This document shows, piece after piece, positions 8,781 through 18,700 of a stretch of DNA of 20,806 nt. The notes below the pieces were generated by a model that worked only from the letters and a program-made list of their open reading frames with translations, ran no database searches and was not told where the DNA came from. Source of the stretch: a virus; the IMG/VR virus record IMGVR_UViG_3300009141_000007, positions 1 to 20,806 of that record. The stretch is one strand, 5' to 3'. The stretch's first letter is position 1. Each line of letters opens with the position of its first letter. Position numbers and translations under genes: made by a program.

Positions 8781-11700
8781 ATGAGTAAGTATCCTCAGAA
8801 CAAGAGAAAATATACTAAACGCAACTATGTTGAAGCGGTAGAGATAATCACGCCTAATACCTACTTAGACGAAGATTTAAGTATTAATGGTAAAGAGTTA
8901 AACCCTACATCTGAAATAATAAACTCCCACCTAAGTATAGCAAACTCCATCAGTACATACTTAGATATTTCCGGAGTAGCAGGTACGTCTACTAGTTCTA
9001 TCTCAACGTTAGAAGGGATATCTAAGTATTTTGTAAAGCAGAATAACCTTACAAAAGTAACTACTAACTCTTTTAACACTAACATCTTAAACCCTCTAGG
9101 GTACTCCTTACAAAGCTATGAAACAAGTTCAGATTTTAGTACGTTTCTTTCAGGAACTATTCTCCCTCTTGTGCAGAATGAACCTGAATCCCTAGAGAGT
9201 AATATTTCAACGCTCAGTGCTTACACAGATAACTCTGATGCTAGCTCAGTACATAACTATCTAATAGAAAACCTTGGTTGGTTTTATTTCCTGAATACTT
9301 CAGCAGACGGTAGCCTCGCTTACAACCCATCGTCTTTCTTATTAGATAGTTTTAACACTCTCTACAAAGGTCAATCTCTTGATCTTGTAGATGGAATAAA
9401 GGGTTTAACTAATTACATTTGGAGGAATTTAGAAACGTGTTCTACTTTTGTAGATATACCTTCAAACTTTGTTGCTGGCACAACACCGTACACTAGTGGA
9501 ACACAGCAGTTAGATAAACTTGAAACTATGCTGGACATAGTTTATTCACCTCTCCAGATGAACGAGTCAGATTTCGCTGTTAAAGAGGCGTTTGATGACT
9601 TTATTAGCGCCGATATGGTCTTAGACGATTATGTCTCTAAAGGACCACACAGGAAGATAAACACGGCATTAGGCTATGCTTTTGCGGACATTGCTGGGGA
9701 GTCTGAGAGTCTTGGGTTGTTGTATGATATTCAGAGTGCTCCGACAAACTTACTCCCTTATATAGCTAAACTTATTGGGTGGGAGTTGTTAGGTCCTGAG
9801 AGTGACAAGTGGAGACATCAACTAATGTCAGCAGTTGATATCTACAAAAGTAAAGGTACAAAGTCTGCCCTTCAGAAGGCAGTCAACATGGTTTTATCTA
9901 ACTCTGATTTGGATGTATCTAGTGGGATAACAGAACTTTGGGAATCATACGTGCCTCAACTAATTTGGTACGCTCTAGCAACAGAATCTAGCTACTTTAG
10001 GAGTCTTTCTGATTGGTCGCCCGATATTGCTAACAAGGCAGGTATTGCTACCTACAATGACTATAGCTTAGAAACTAATATTAAGATTGTTGTTGATTAT
10101 ATTATTCTGGATATGTACAAAGCATACCCAGAAATGTTCTCATTTTCAGACGAAGTATTCCCTGTAAGTAGGTTCTACAAGCTAGACTCTTTTGGTAATC
10201 AGAAGGAGTTCTACGCAGTTGGACACGACCCAAAAGCTAAGACTTTCTTATACATTCCTGAAGACTCTGAGGAGTTTGACCTCTCAAGAAAGGATGCTAT
10301 TACAGCAGGTAAGAAATCAGCTTGGGAAGCTGCAAAGGCTTTAGGTCCTCTCGGATACGGAATATACATGACAGGTTCTAAGTATTCTGCGGAAGAGGAT
10401 TACTTACTACATAAAGGTGATCCATTCTTTGTATTCAACTTTAGAGGTCATGAAAACTTCCCTATTCCTCCTTTTGAAGAGGTTAAGTACTATGAAGAGT
10501 GGAGACTCAGTACTCAACTACTATCTTACCTAGAAAGCAGACTAAAGTGTTTTGGTGTGTCTGATACTTTTGCTTCTCAACTAAAATCCTATATTGAGTC
10601 TGCATCCTTGACTTGTAATACTAACCTACAATCACTTAATACTATATTACTACTATTTGATAAGCCTCAGAATGCCCCAAACTTTGATAGAGTAATATCT
10701 AATAGTACAACCTATCAAAAAAATCTTCTAGATTTGTGGTGTGGTAAATCCTCTCATATCTTTTTAGATTTTGGGGCAGAAGACTTTGATTTTACATCTA
10801 CTAATATTGATAGTGGAGGTAAGTTTGGTTTGCGTAATATTTCTAATGTAGTTAAAAAGTTTTCCCCTGCTCACGCAATACCTAAGATAAACTTAAACTC
10901 CAGTGCGACTGACTATCTTAACTCTTCTAGTATACCTTTTGATTATATTGGTTTAGACAGCGATGACAATGCTGGAGGGTACTCCTCTGAAACTATGTTA
11001 CTAAACGGAGAAGTTTCTGGAGCTAATGTCAGGGCTATAACTGGAGGAAACACATTTAAGCGTTACAGTGAAGGGTCTAACAAGAGTAACCTTGATGAGA
11101 TGGGAACCCTAGACAGCACAAACTTTATATCTCCTACTGCTACTAACGATATAGGTGATGTTTTACTTGGTGATTTAGGTAGAAAATCTTTCAGAAGAAG
11201 GAACAATAGATTTACTTTGCCAAAGGAAGGGTATTACGATAGGACAGGATTTAACGGTCCTGTTTCTTGGGATCCAAGCGCATTAGAAAACTCTACTCTA
11301 TCTTCACAAGGAGAATTAACCTTAGGGTATATTCCTTCTTCTCTATCGTTCGAACCTGTTGTTGACGGACAAGCTTCGGGTATATGGCATAAGTGCGAAA
11401 ACTTGGACTCTACTTCTACCTTTTACGGGGTTGACACTAGCAACACATTCCCCTACAGAGGATTAAACCCTCTAGGGTCAAACGCATTCACAGTATCTGC
11501 TCACGATTGGTATGTAGATAGAGGACAAACCCCCGGAATTTATGGGGTTATGCATAAAGTGTTAGAAGAAAAGGCCAAACACGATGCAGAGAAGAGTATT
11601 TCTAGTGCTGGACAATTAGTATGGAATTACCTAAATAAGTATAACTATCTTGATGCTGATCCTACAGACATTAGCGGTCTTGGTTGGGCACACAGTGATA

Positions 11701-14036
11701 TTACTACTGGAGTAACAGACAATCTTAGAGCTATTGATGGTACTGAAACAGCAGACCTTCTCCAAACCTTAGCTGGAACCGACGTTGACGGTGTACCTTA
11801 TTACTACACAAAACTCCAAACTAATATCTATAAAGACGATCCAGAAGATTACTTCACGTTTAGAACCTACATAAACGTTGGAGACGGAACCGCTCCCGAA
11901 GACAGACCAGTAGTATTTGATTTTAGTATTACATATAAACTGATTCCGGGGTCTTTCTACGCACTTGGCGTATCCGAGTTTACTTTGAATTATACTGTAT
12001 CTGCTAATCCGTTTACTGGGGAGAAAACAACGATAGCATATGGTCCACATACCTCTAACTTATTTGGTGATGTAGGGTTTACCAAAGTAGCAGATTATAA
12101 ATACCCTGACGATAATTGGCATAGGCTTCAACTTAGTATAGACCCTTTCGATTCTACCTACTTGCAAAGTAACCCCGGATTATTAGATACTGTATTATAC
12201 ACTACACTAACAATAAAGATTAGGTCTGACAATAATGAATCTGATCCTGTATCTCAAGACAGAAACTTCCATATCTGGGGAACCCAGCTTTGGAGAAAGA
12301 GTGAAGAGAAAGAGTATTTAATATATGAAAATCCTTACTTATCAAATAGTTACTGGTATGATCCCGTAACTAGTTTGGCTAACAAATCTATAAGTGAAGG
12401 TTTAGTAGGTAATACCTTTGATTCTTATAGAAACTTCGCCTTCGGTACGGATCTACACAAAGTATTTAAGGAGTACACATCTTTTTTTAATACACACGGA
12501 CTAGGTAAGAATGCTGTAGACGCAGAAGGATTTAACATATTGGCTCATACTTTTGGAAAAGGTTTGTACAATATTGGTTTCCAACTAGACGGATCTGCTG
12601 CTACTACAAGTGAAGGTACTTATAGAACAACTGATTTAAGTAGTGCTGTACCTATCTCTTATGGTGATGGTTCTGGGGTATTCTCTGTTTGTGCCGTAGA
12701 GGAGTATGGAGCAGGATACGCATCAGGAACTTACATTGCTAGTTCGGCTGGAGATACAGTAATTCCTCTAACAGGAACCTTCACAGAAGGTGATGATTAC
12801 AACGCTGAGTTTAGAAACGCTCATATTTTAAGCGGAGTAGAGTTTGTAGATACTTCAGGTGCTTCTCCTAGTAACGCTTTCTACCTTTACGACATACCTC
12901 CTACTCAGAGCATAGATGCTAAGAATCAATATTACCAAGACAATCCTTTAGTAAAATGTAAATCTGTTGGTGGTTTCCCTAGGATTAGATTTGACCTAAA
13001 CTCTTACGGAGGAAATAAACTAGTGCCTAACCACCAGTTTAACTTCTCTGTAAAAGCTTTAGTTGGCACTGATAACTCTCCTGAGTTGGGGGTTGGAGTT
13101 ATGGGTGTTTGGATTCACACTAAATCAAAGGGAGGTAAGGTCTGGTCTTGGGCACCTAAAACTCCTTTCGAGACTTACGTACCTACCTATGTACCTGCCT
13201 ACTTAGGTCCGGGAGATACTGTAGCAGATACTGTAGCAGGAACAGAAGAAGTTAAACCTAAGCTACCTAACCAACTTCCGGGTGGGTCATGGGTACTTTC
13301 TGAGGAGAGTGATTTAAGTAAGGATTTTGTAGTAAACACACTATCCTTTAAACATCAGTTCCATAAAGATCTTGTTGATTCTGACACTGTAGATGAGAAT
13401 ACTTGTTTGGGAAATATAGACAGTACTGAAGAGGTTACTGTTGATAAAAACGCTACTATAAAGAACTTCAATAAGTCTCACTTCTCTACTGCTAGTTTTG
13501 AGTTCGATACTAGGAATGAGACAGACTATAATAATTCAGAGTACCTTAAAGTTATCCCAGTTCCAGAGGACTTCTACAGTCTGTCTGAGCTAGTTCATGA
13601 TGTAAATACGGAGTACGTAATAGAAATATTCTTTATGAATAACTCAAACCCTTCTAAGTTTTTACTTATTGATGATGTAACCTTTACTGACACTACATTG
13701 AACTCAATGGCTTCTATCCCAACTGGATACAATGCTTATGAGTCTAGTAACCCCATGATCCGAGAAGCAAACCAAAAGAGATATAAGTTATCTCCTGAAG
13801 AACTAAGAGAAGTATTGAAGTATTTCTCTGGACTTGCTGGCTTTGGATCTGGTGTATACGCTACAGAAGTAGCCTCTAGGGTTGCATCTCAAACATCTGG
13901 TACTATGGATGTTAGTGGAGGAAGTAGACTTTCTTACAGAGATGCCCCTATTACTAAAAACCTATCCGATGCTAGATCAGACGGAGAAGTAGACGATAAT
14001 ACTTTAGCAATTTTAGAGATTGAGGTAGAAAACTAA
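8781..14036 (+). CDS. Giant baseplate wedge protein, gp7/gpI-like, with extra beta-sandwich modules
   Basis: This 1751-residue protein follows the gp6-like gene, where P2 gpI or T4 gp7 would be. Residues about 235-400 carry the tail-protein-I signature: L-L-P-Y-I-A-K-L-I-G-W (324-334), W344, then D-I-Y-K-S-K-G-T-K-S-A-L (353-364, with KGT at 358-360). The rest is far larger than P2 gpI (under 200 residues) or T4 gp7 (about 1030). Residues 801-895 form a distinctive block with a basic R-K-S-F-R-R-R-N-N-R start, an R-T-G-F-N-G-P turn and an F-P-Y-R-G-L end. Residues about 1019-1175 resemble a carbohydrate-binding sandwich (D-N-W-H-R-L-Q-L, H-I-W-G-T-Q-L-W). A second beta-rich region lies at about 1390-1670. 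The linker has tandem repeats. No strong ribosome binding site precedes the ATG. The wedge assignment rests on the gpI motif and gene order; binding roles for the other modules are inference. Confidence 0.72.
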   Translation: MSKYPQNKRKYTKRNYVEAVEIITPNTYLDEDLSINGKELNPTSEIINSHLSIANSISTYLDISGVAGTSTSSISTLEGISKYFVKQNNLTKVTTNSFNTNILNPLGYSLQSYETSSDFSTFLSGTILPLVQNEPESLESNISTLSAYTDNSDASSVHNYLIENLGWFYFLNTSADGSLAYNPSSFLLDSFNTLYKGQSLDLVDGIKGLTNYIWRNLETCSTFVDIPSNFVAGTTPYTSGTQQLDKLETMLDIVYSPLQMNESDFAVKEAFDDFISADMVLDDYVSKGPHRKINTALGYAFADIAGESESLGLLYDIQSAPTNLLPYIAKLIGWELLGPESDKWRHQLMSAVDIYKSKGTKSALQKAVNMVLSNSDLDVSSGITELWESYVPQLIWYALATESSYFRSLSDWSPDIANKAGIATYNDYSLETNIKIVVDYIILDMYKAYPEMFSFSDEVFPVSRFYKLDSFGNQKEFYAVGHDPKAKTFLYIPEDSEEFDLSRKDAITAGKKSAWEAAKALGPLGYGIYMTGSKYSAEEDYLLHKGDPFFVFNFRGHENFPIPPFEEVKYYEEWRLSTQLLSYLESRLKCFGVSDTFASQLKSYIESASLTCNTNLQSLNTILLLFDKPQNAPNFDRVISNSTTYQKNLLDLWCGKSSHIFLDFGAEDFDFTSTNIDSGGKFGLRNISNVVKKFSPAHAIPKINLNSSATDYLNSSSIPFDYIGLDSDDNAGGYSSETMLLNGEVSGANVRAITGGNTFKRYSEGSNKSNLDEMGTLDSTNFISPTATNDIGDVLLGDLGRKSFRRRNNRFTLPKEGYYDRTGFNGPVSWDPSALENSTLSSQGELTLGYIPSSLSFEPVVDGQASGIWHKCENLDSTSTFYGVDTSNTFPYRGLNPLGSNAFTVSAHDWYVDRGQTPGIYGVMHKVLEEKAKHDAEKSISSAGQLVWNYLNKYNYLDADPTDISGLGWAHSDITTGVTDNLRAIDGTETADLLQTLAGTDVDGVPYYYTKLQTNIYKDDPEDYFTFRTYINVGDGTAPEDRPVVFDFSITYKLIPGSFYALGVSEFTLNYTVSANPFTGEKTTIAYGPHTSNLFGDVGFTKVADYKYPDDNWHRLQLSIDPFDSTYLQSNPGLLDTVLYTTLTIKIRSDNNESDPVSQDRNFHIWGTQLWRKSEEKEYLIYENPYLSNSYWYDPVTSLANKSISEGLVGNTFDSYRNFAFGTDLHKVFKEYTSFFNTHGLGKNAVDAEGFNILAHTFGKGLYNIGFQLDGSAATTSEGTYRTTDLSSAVPISYGDGSGVFSVCAVEEYGAGYASGTYIASSAGDTVIPLTGTFTEGDDYNAEFRNAHILSGVEFVDTSGASPSNAFYLYDIPPTQSIDAKNQYYQDNPLVKCKSVGGFPRIRFDLNSYGGNKLVPNHQFNFSVKALVGTDNSPELGVGVMGVWIHTKSKGGKVWSWAPKTPFETYVPTYVPAYLGPGDTVADTVAGTEEVKPKLPNQLPGGSWVLSEESDLSKDFVVNTLSFKHQFHKDLVDSDTVDENTCLGNIDSTEEVTVDKNATIKNFNKSHFSTASFEFDTRNETDYNNSEYLKVIPVPEDFYSLSELVHDVNTEYVIEIFFMNNSNPSKFLLIDDVTFTDTTLNSMASIPTGYNAYESSNPMIREANQKRYKLSPEELREVLKYFSGLAGFGSGVYATEVASRVASQTSGTMDVSGGSRLSYRDAPITKNLSDARSDGEVDDNTLAILEIEVEN
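13176..13199 (+). repeat. Two imperfect 12-bp tandem units encoding YVPT-YVPA
   Basis: Two consecutive 12-bp units inside the giant wedge gene encode Y-V-P-T and Y-V-P-A (residues 1466-1473), followed by another Tyr. They differ by a few bases. This is probably an extended proline-containing linker between beta-domains. Confidence 0.8.
13215..13238 (+). repeat. Two perfect 12-bp tandem units encoding DTVA-DTVA
   Basis: The 12-base unit GATACTGTAGCA occurs twice in a row and encodes D-T-V-A twice (residues 1479-1486). It lies 15 bases after the YVP repeat. Because the copies are identical, it looks like a recent slippage or duplication in the same linker. Confidence 0.9.
14022..14026 (+). promoter_or_regulatory. 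Ribosome binding site for the first adaptor-like gene
   Basis: GAGGT lies nine bases before the ATG at 14036, within the end of the giant wedge gene. It supports a start that overlaps the previous stop codon. Confidence 0.55.
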
Positions 14037-15178
14037 TGAGAGGTGTAGTAGAAATATACAAGCAAGGTGAGCTTGTCATAAAAGAAGACAATCTTATTGT
14101 AGATGGGGCTTCTGAATTACTTGCTGACATTATGACGATATCTCCTACCTTAGCTACTATTGAGTCTGCTTCAGGTATTTTAGATACGTCTAACTATACT
14201 ATACAAGCTATTTCGTTTGGAAAGGCCGGAAAAGCCTTCTCTAGAAATGCTCATTACTATACTGATGTAAAAGATACGTTCATTAACTCTTTATCCGAGT
14301 TATGTGTAGTAACCTCAGCAGTACCTGTACCTTATGCTGATGGATCTGCCGACACAAGTGCATACCTTCCAGATGTAGCCCTTCCTAAGTACCCAGAACC
14401 TACAGATATACTACTAACTCCAGACGCTAGTGTATCTGGCATACACGATAAAGTACCTGCTTACTCTGTGTTGGCAGGACAGAATCTTAACTTACTTCCT
14501 ACAACTACTAACAGTACAGACCTAGGGCCAGCGACTAATAGTTTCGCTGTTTCTTACTTAATGTCCCCCTCTCTAGGTGCATCTTCTAACGCTATAGGCT
14601 CAGTACTTGGATGTTACCCTGACAGTAGTGCTAATGGTGGGACTAACTTCTATATGTTTAGCTCTGTAGACGGGTCTGCTAATACTGAACAAGATAACCT
14701 AATTTTCTCAGGTACATTAAGTGGAGGATTCAACTCTGCTGGCAATATGGATGAGTTGGGGTTTTGTCGGATGATTATGAGTAGTGTTCCTGATGCAACC
14801 TACGACCTATCAAGTAGTTACAGTGGACTTACTATAAGTGCAGGTACGGACTTCTCTAGTACAGGAGAAGTGTTGTACGAAGTTATGATTGCTTCTGGGG
14901 ACGCTAGATGTGCTAATCTGTACGGAGGTATATCTACAATGGGTCTTTGGTCTATTAATACTAAAACTTGTATTAGTAGTGGTAATAGTCCACCTTTTAC
15001 GTTTACTCCCCTAAATATAACAAAGAGAGCGTATAAGCTATTCTCTAAAAAAGTATTCAATACTGACATAACGGCAACTTTCCCAGAAGGTGGAACTAGT
15101 GATGAGGCATCTTTAGGCATTCCTACCGTACTAACAGACAGCGATATTAAAATAACTTGGAGACTTAAGTTCTTATAA
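14036..15178 (+). CDS. Tail fibre/adaptor-like protein A (paralogue of the next gene)
   Basis: The 380-residue product is not a named family I can assign with certainty. It opens with G-V-V-E-I-Y-K-Q-G-E-L-V-I-K-E-D-N-L-I-V-D-G-A-S-x-L-L-A. This 'strand, turn, strand, N-x-I-V-x-G, helix' start is seen in several phage tail and fibre-attachment proteins. It is followed by A-I-S-F-G-K-A-G, and the protein ends with D-S-D-I-K-I-T-W-R-L-K-F-L. The next gene has the same start and end patterns in a product half the size, so the two are probably duplicates that have diverged. The middle, about residues 80-330, is Ser/Thr/Gly-rich and looks like an inserted beta-domain. Its ATG overlaps the previous stop (TAATG). 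Lying between wedge and fibre genes, it may connect fibres to the baseplate; that role is inference. Confidence 0.5.
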   Translation: MRGVVEIYKQGELVIKEDNLIVDGASELLADIMTISPTLATIESASGILDTSNYTIQAISFGKAGKAFSRNAHYYTDVKDTFINSLSELCVVTSAVPVPYADGSADTSAYLPDVALPKYPEPTDILLTPDASVSGIHDKVPAYSVLAGQNLNLLPTTTNSTDLGPATNSFAVSYLMSPSLGASSNAIGSVLGCYPDSSANGGTNFYMFSSVDGSANTEQDNLIFSGTLSGGFNSAGNMDELGFCRMIMSSVPDATYDLSSSYSGLTISAGTDFSSTGEVLYEVMIASGDARCANLYGGISTMGLWSINTKTCISSGNSPPFTFTPLNITKRAYKLFSKKVFNTDITATFPEGGTSDEASLGIPTVLTDSDIKITWRLKFL

Positions 15179-15762
15179 TGAAAAATTTTACAGAAGAGAT
15201 TGGTATAACAGGACACCTTATTATTTCCAAGCGAGATAAGGCTACTGGAGATGAGGAGGTTGTCTTCGATGACCATAACATAATCGTGTCTGGAATGGGA
15301 GTAGGTCTTAGTTACTTATTTACAGGATCTGGTTCAAACTCTATTGTTGATTACCAAATAGATAGATTTCAGCTAGGAACTTCTGGGTCAGAGACTCTAG
15401 AGACTAGTTCTACCTTTGAACTATCTTCTGGACTAACCCTAAATGACTACGGATCAGAAGCTAACTCATATATAAAAGAAGGTGAGCAATTAGTTAATGG
15501 TTCTATAACAACATCAGCCTTTTCTTTAATTCCTGCTAGCAAGGTAACTAGAATTGATGACACCTCTGTAAGGTACACTCTAGTTGTAGATGAGGAAATG
15601 GCTAACGTATCAGACGAATTAAACGAGGTTGGGTTGTTTATGAAGAACCCAACAGGACAAGTATCGGGAGAAAGAAGTATTCTTGTAGCCTATAGAAGCT
15701 TTTCCGACATATTGAAGACAACAGACTTCTCTCTTATTTTCAGATGGACAATCAATTTTTAG
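15178..15762 (+). CDS. Tail fibre/adaptor-like protein B (shorter paralogue)
   Basis: The 194-residue product starts at an ATG overlapping the previous stop (TAATG), with a GGAG at 15159-15162 that is somewhat distant. The N-terminus has G-H-L-I-I-S-K, then E-V-V-F-D-D-H-N-I-I-V-S-G-M-G-x-G-L-S-Y-L-F, matching the opening of the preceding protein. R-F-Q-L-G-T-S-G corresponds to that protein's A-I-S-F-G-K-A-G. The C-terminus D-F-S-L-I-F-R-W-T-I-N-F matches its D-I-K-I-T-W-R-L-K-F-L. Between these the protein is a compact beta-rich domain, with an N-E-V-G-L-F-M strand. It lacks the large central insertion of its neighbour and may represent the basic fold. Its probable role is baseplate-peripheral, linking or decorating the fibres encoded next. 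No enzyme motif is visible. Confidence 0.5.
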   Translation: MKNFTEEIGITGHLIISKRDKATGDEEVVFDDHNIIVSGMGVGLSYLFTGSGSNSIVDYQIDRFQLGTSGSETLETSSTFELSSGLTLNDYGSEANSYIKEGEQLVNGSITTSAFSLIPASKVTRIDDTSVRYTLVVDEEMANVSDELNEVGLFMKNPTGQVSGERSILVAYRSFSDILKTTDFSLIFRWTINF

Positions 15763-15765
15763 ACT

Positions 15766-18700
15766 ATGAGTTTTTCAGCAACAGACATATACACCACTAG
15801 CGGCTCAGCTAGTCTTTACAATAACTGGACTTCGGAAGTAACGAAGTTTGACACAAGCTCATTCTATAACTGGGAACAAGACAACCTTCCTGTCTACGAT
15901 CTAGAGGAAAGGACTCATCTTCTATGGGAGAAGGCAGGATTCCCAACGTCTGCTCTTCCCGGAATGGCTCTAGCAGTATCGGGAGATGCTACACCAGCAG
16001 ACTTACTATCTAATACAAATCTCTTTGTAGATGTTAGCTCATGTATAGCCGCTTTACCTGAAGTTCTTAGATATCCTGTAGTTATCGAGGTAGCCAATTA
16101 TGGTGACCTAGGTAAGATGGAGTTGCACAATATTAAGATGGCTGAGGCTGGATCCTTGGAGATTATCAATAGAGGTTTTGCTAAGAAGTATTCATCCGTC
16201 ACTCAAGACACGGGAACAATAAGGTATAATAGAACTACTGAGTCTCATAGTGAAATTACTCAAGTCTCATCTTTAGACTTAAGTTCCTCATGGAGTGATT
16301 CCTCGGCCCTTTCTTTGGGTGCTTCGGTCTTATCTAGCACATCTCCTATGGACACCAGATTTGGTGTTGATATGTATTCTTTTTCTAAGTACCCACCATC
16401 TTACAGGATAGGAACTATAACTGCTAGTCTAAAAAATTCCTCATACTTATCCCCCACTTTCTTATTAACGGAAAGCTTTAGTACAACACCGTATGAAACA
16501 TTAGGAACTGACCTAACAGTTACTTCTCTCGATATTTCTGCTACGGATCCTTATACCCTACTCCCGTATGATACAACCCGAGGACAGGAACTAGGAGGAC
16601 TGATCGATAGCACTTCTTGGCAAGGTATTCACTACCTTAACTATCTTAGCACTATTAGTGTTAAGAACTGTGACGGACCAATCTATATCAGAGGGTTCAA
16701 CGTAGACGGAGAGCATACAGACGCTGGCTTAGGATCAGACGTAGGTGTACTTATTCAAAACTCTGATGTGTTCCTAGAGGACACCTCGGTAAGTAGATGT
16801 AATAAGCACGGCATCAAGGCAGATAATTCTAACGTTGTTTTATCTAGAGCTAATAATGTTTATAGGATTTACGAGAGAGACTCTTCCACTACTAGAGTTG
16901 CTGGCGTTGGTGAAGGTATAACTGCCAATAATAGTACTATTACTCTACAAGGAGGAAACAACGTACAAGCTATTGGTGACGATGATGGACTAGTAGTAAC
17001 CAGATGTACTACTGGAATAAAGTTAAACAACTCCACACTTATTCAGGACTTAGTTAGAACTACCTTCGCTGATGAAACTACAGGTGGATCATTAGTGGTA
17101 GAGAGAAACACCTTAGCTGGTATCGTAGCCCACAGTTCTACCTTGAATACTAAAGGATTACTTGATGTTTATCATAACGAAGAAGGTATTGAACTACACA
17201 ACTCAGACTTAACCTACGACCAACTATGTGTTGAGGGTAACTTAGGAGTCGGTCTAAAGGCTGTTGGATCTACAGTATCTTGGGATGGAGCAAAAAGCTT
17301 TACTCTTACTGGACAAACCACTAGAAACCAAGTAGACTTTAAAAAGAATGGACAAGATCTTTTTATTGATAGAGTAAGCTCCTTCGGATTCAAAAGATCA
17401 GACTCTATGAATGATACTTTTGGACATATGAGTTTCCTTTCAAGTCATGGTCAGATTGAGCTTGATTCCCATATCGCTGCGACACCCTCGATTTCTGTAC
17501 AAGGAAACTCAGAAGCGGAGTTCTTACACGCTAACCTCTATCCTAGAGGATTAGATGATGTTCACACTATAGCGGACTCTACCACATACGGTCTTGCTGC
17601 AAGAGCATCTAACAATTCTGAGATTGATTTCTATGGGACTGGTTCTGGCTGCACACTAGTTGCTGGAGTTCCGTCCTACACCAGACAAAACAAAGTCGCA
17701 GGACTTCACGCAACAAATGGTTCTAAGATTGGACTCCACGGTCCTACAGTTATTGCACAGTTTGGTGTAGATGTTTTAGCAGAGAACAACTCTATTGTAG
17801 AAATTTGCCCTGCGTACAAGAAAGGGTCTGGCATTTATGATTCTAGTGGCTTTGATCTTAACGATACTAAAAACCATACATCTGTAGAGCTTCACTCAAC
17901 TAGGTCATGTGTTGTAGTAGATAAAAACTCTACGTTTGTAGCCAAAGACTTAGGAGACTATGCTAACTTCTGGGGAGAAGATGCTATCGCTGATTCTGGT
18001 TATAGGTCAGACGATATGGGAACTAGTGCGTTTACATCTCACGGATCCTTACAGTTTTTCCCTAACCCTCAAGATGAAGTCTTATGTACTTCATCATCTG
18101 GAAGTTTTACTCCTTCTGAGGATGCATTAGGTGATACAGTAGTAACGAAAGCTAAGTTTACTGCTTTAGGAAAACAAAACCAGTATTTAGATTCAACTTC
18201 GGAATACGTAGAGAGTACTGACTACGGCAATATAAGTGCAATGTCATTAGGCGGAATGTGTGTTAGAGCACTAGGCGATAGTCTAGTAGAAGTAGATAAC
18301 GTTCACTTTCCTATCGGCACTGCGGACAATGCTCTAAATAAAGCTTGGTTCGATGCTAGTGGAGATACCTGCCATCGTCTAATGATTTGGAATATTGCAG
18401 ATCAATCTAAACTAAGGGCTTCTAACTTATCTGTAAGCGGTTCCTATCCCGGAGATGCTGGATATTACGGACCTAGTGCCATCTATCTAGACTCTAATGG
18501 AAATACAGCCTCTGGTGCGCCAGCAAGTACTCCAAACACTGGAAAATTAAGTATTTTGGACTCTTACGGAGCAGGATCTTCTGTATTCGTATTAGAGCCC
18601 GGAACTTCGTACAACACTCCATTCAACAACTATTACCCTCATAGCGTGTCGGACGAAGCTATTTATCCAGACATTTCCGAAGGGGGATTAGTTGTTAGTT

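Noticed and set aside
12096-12103. TATAAATA, the T4-type late promoter core (also at 6214-6221)
   Set aside because: Both copies are inside coding sequence far from any gene start, and such words are common by chance in AT-rich DNA.
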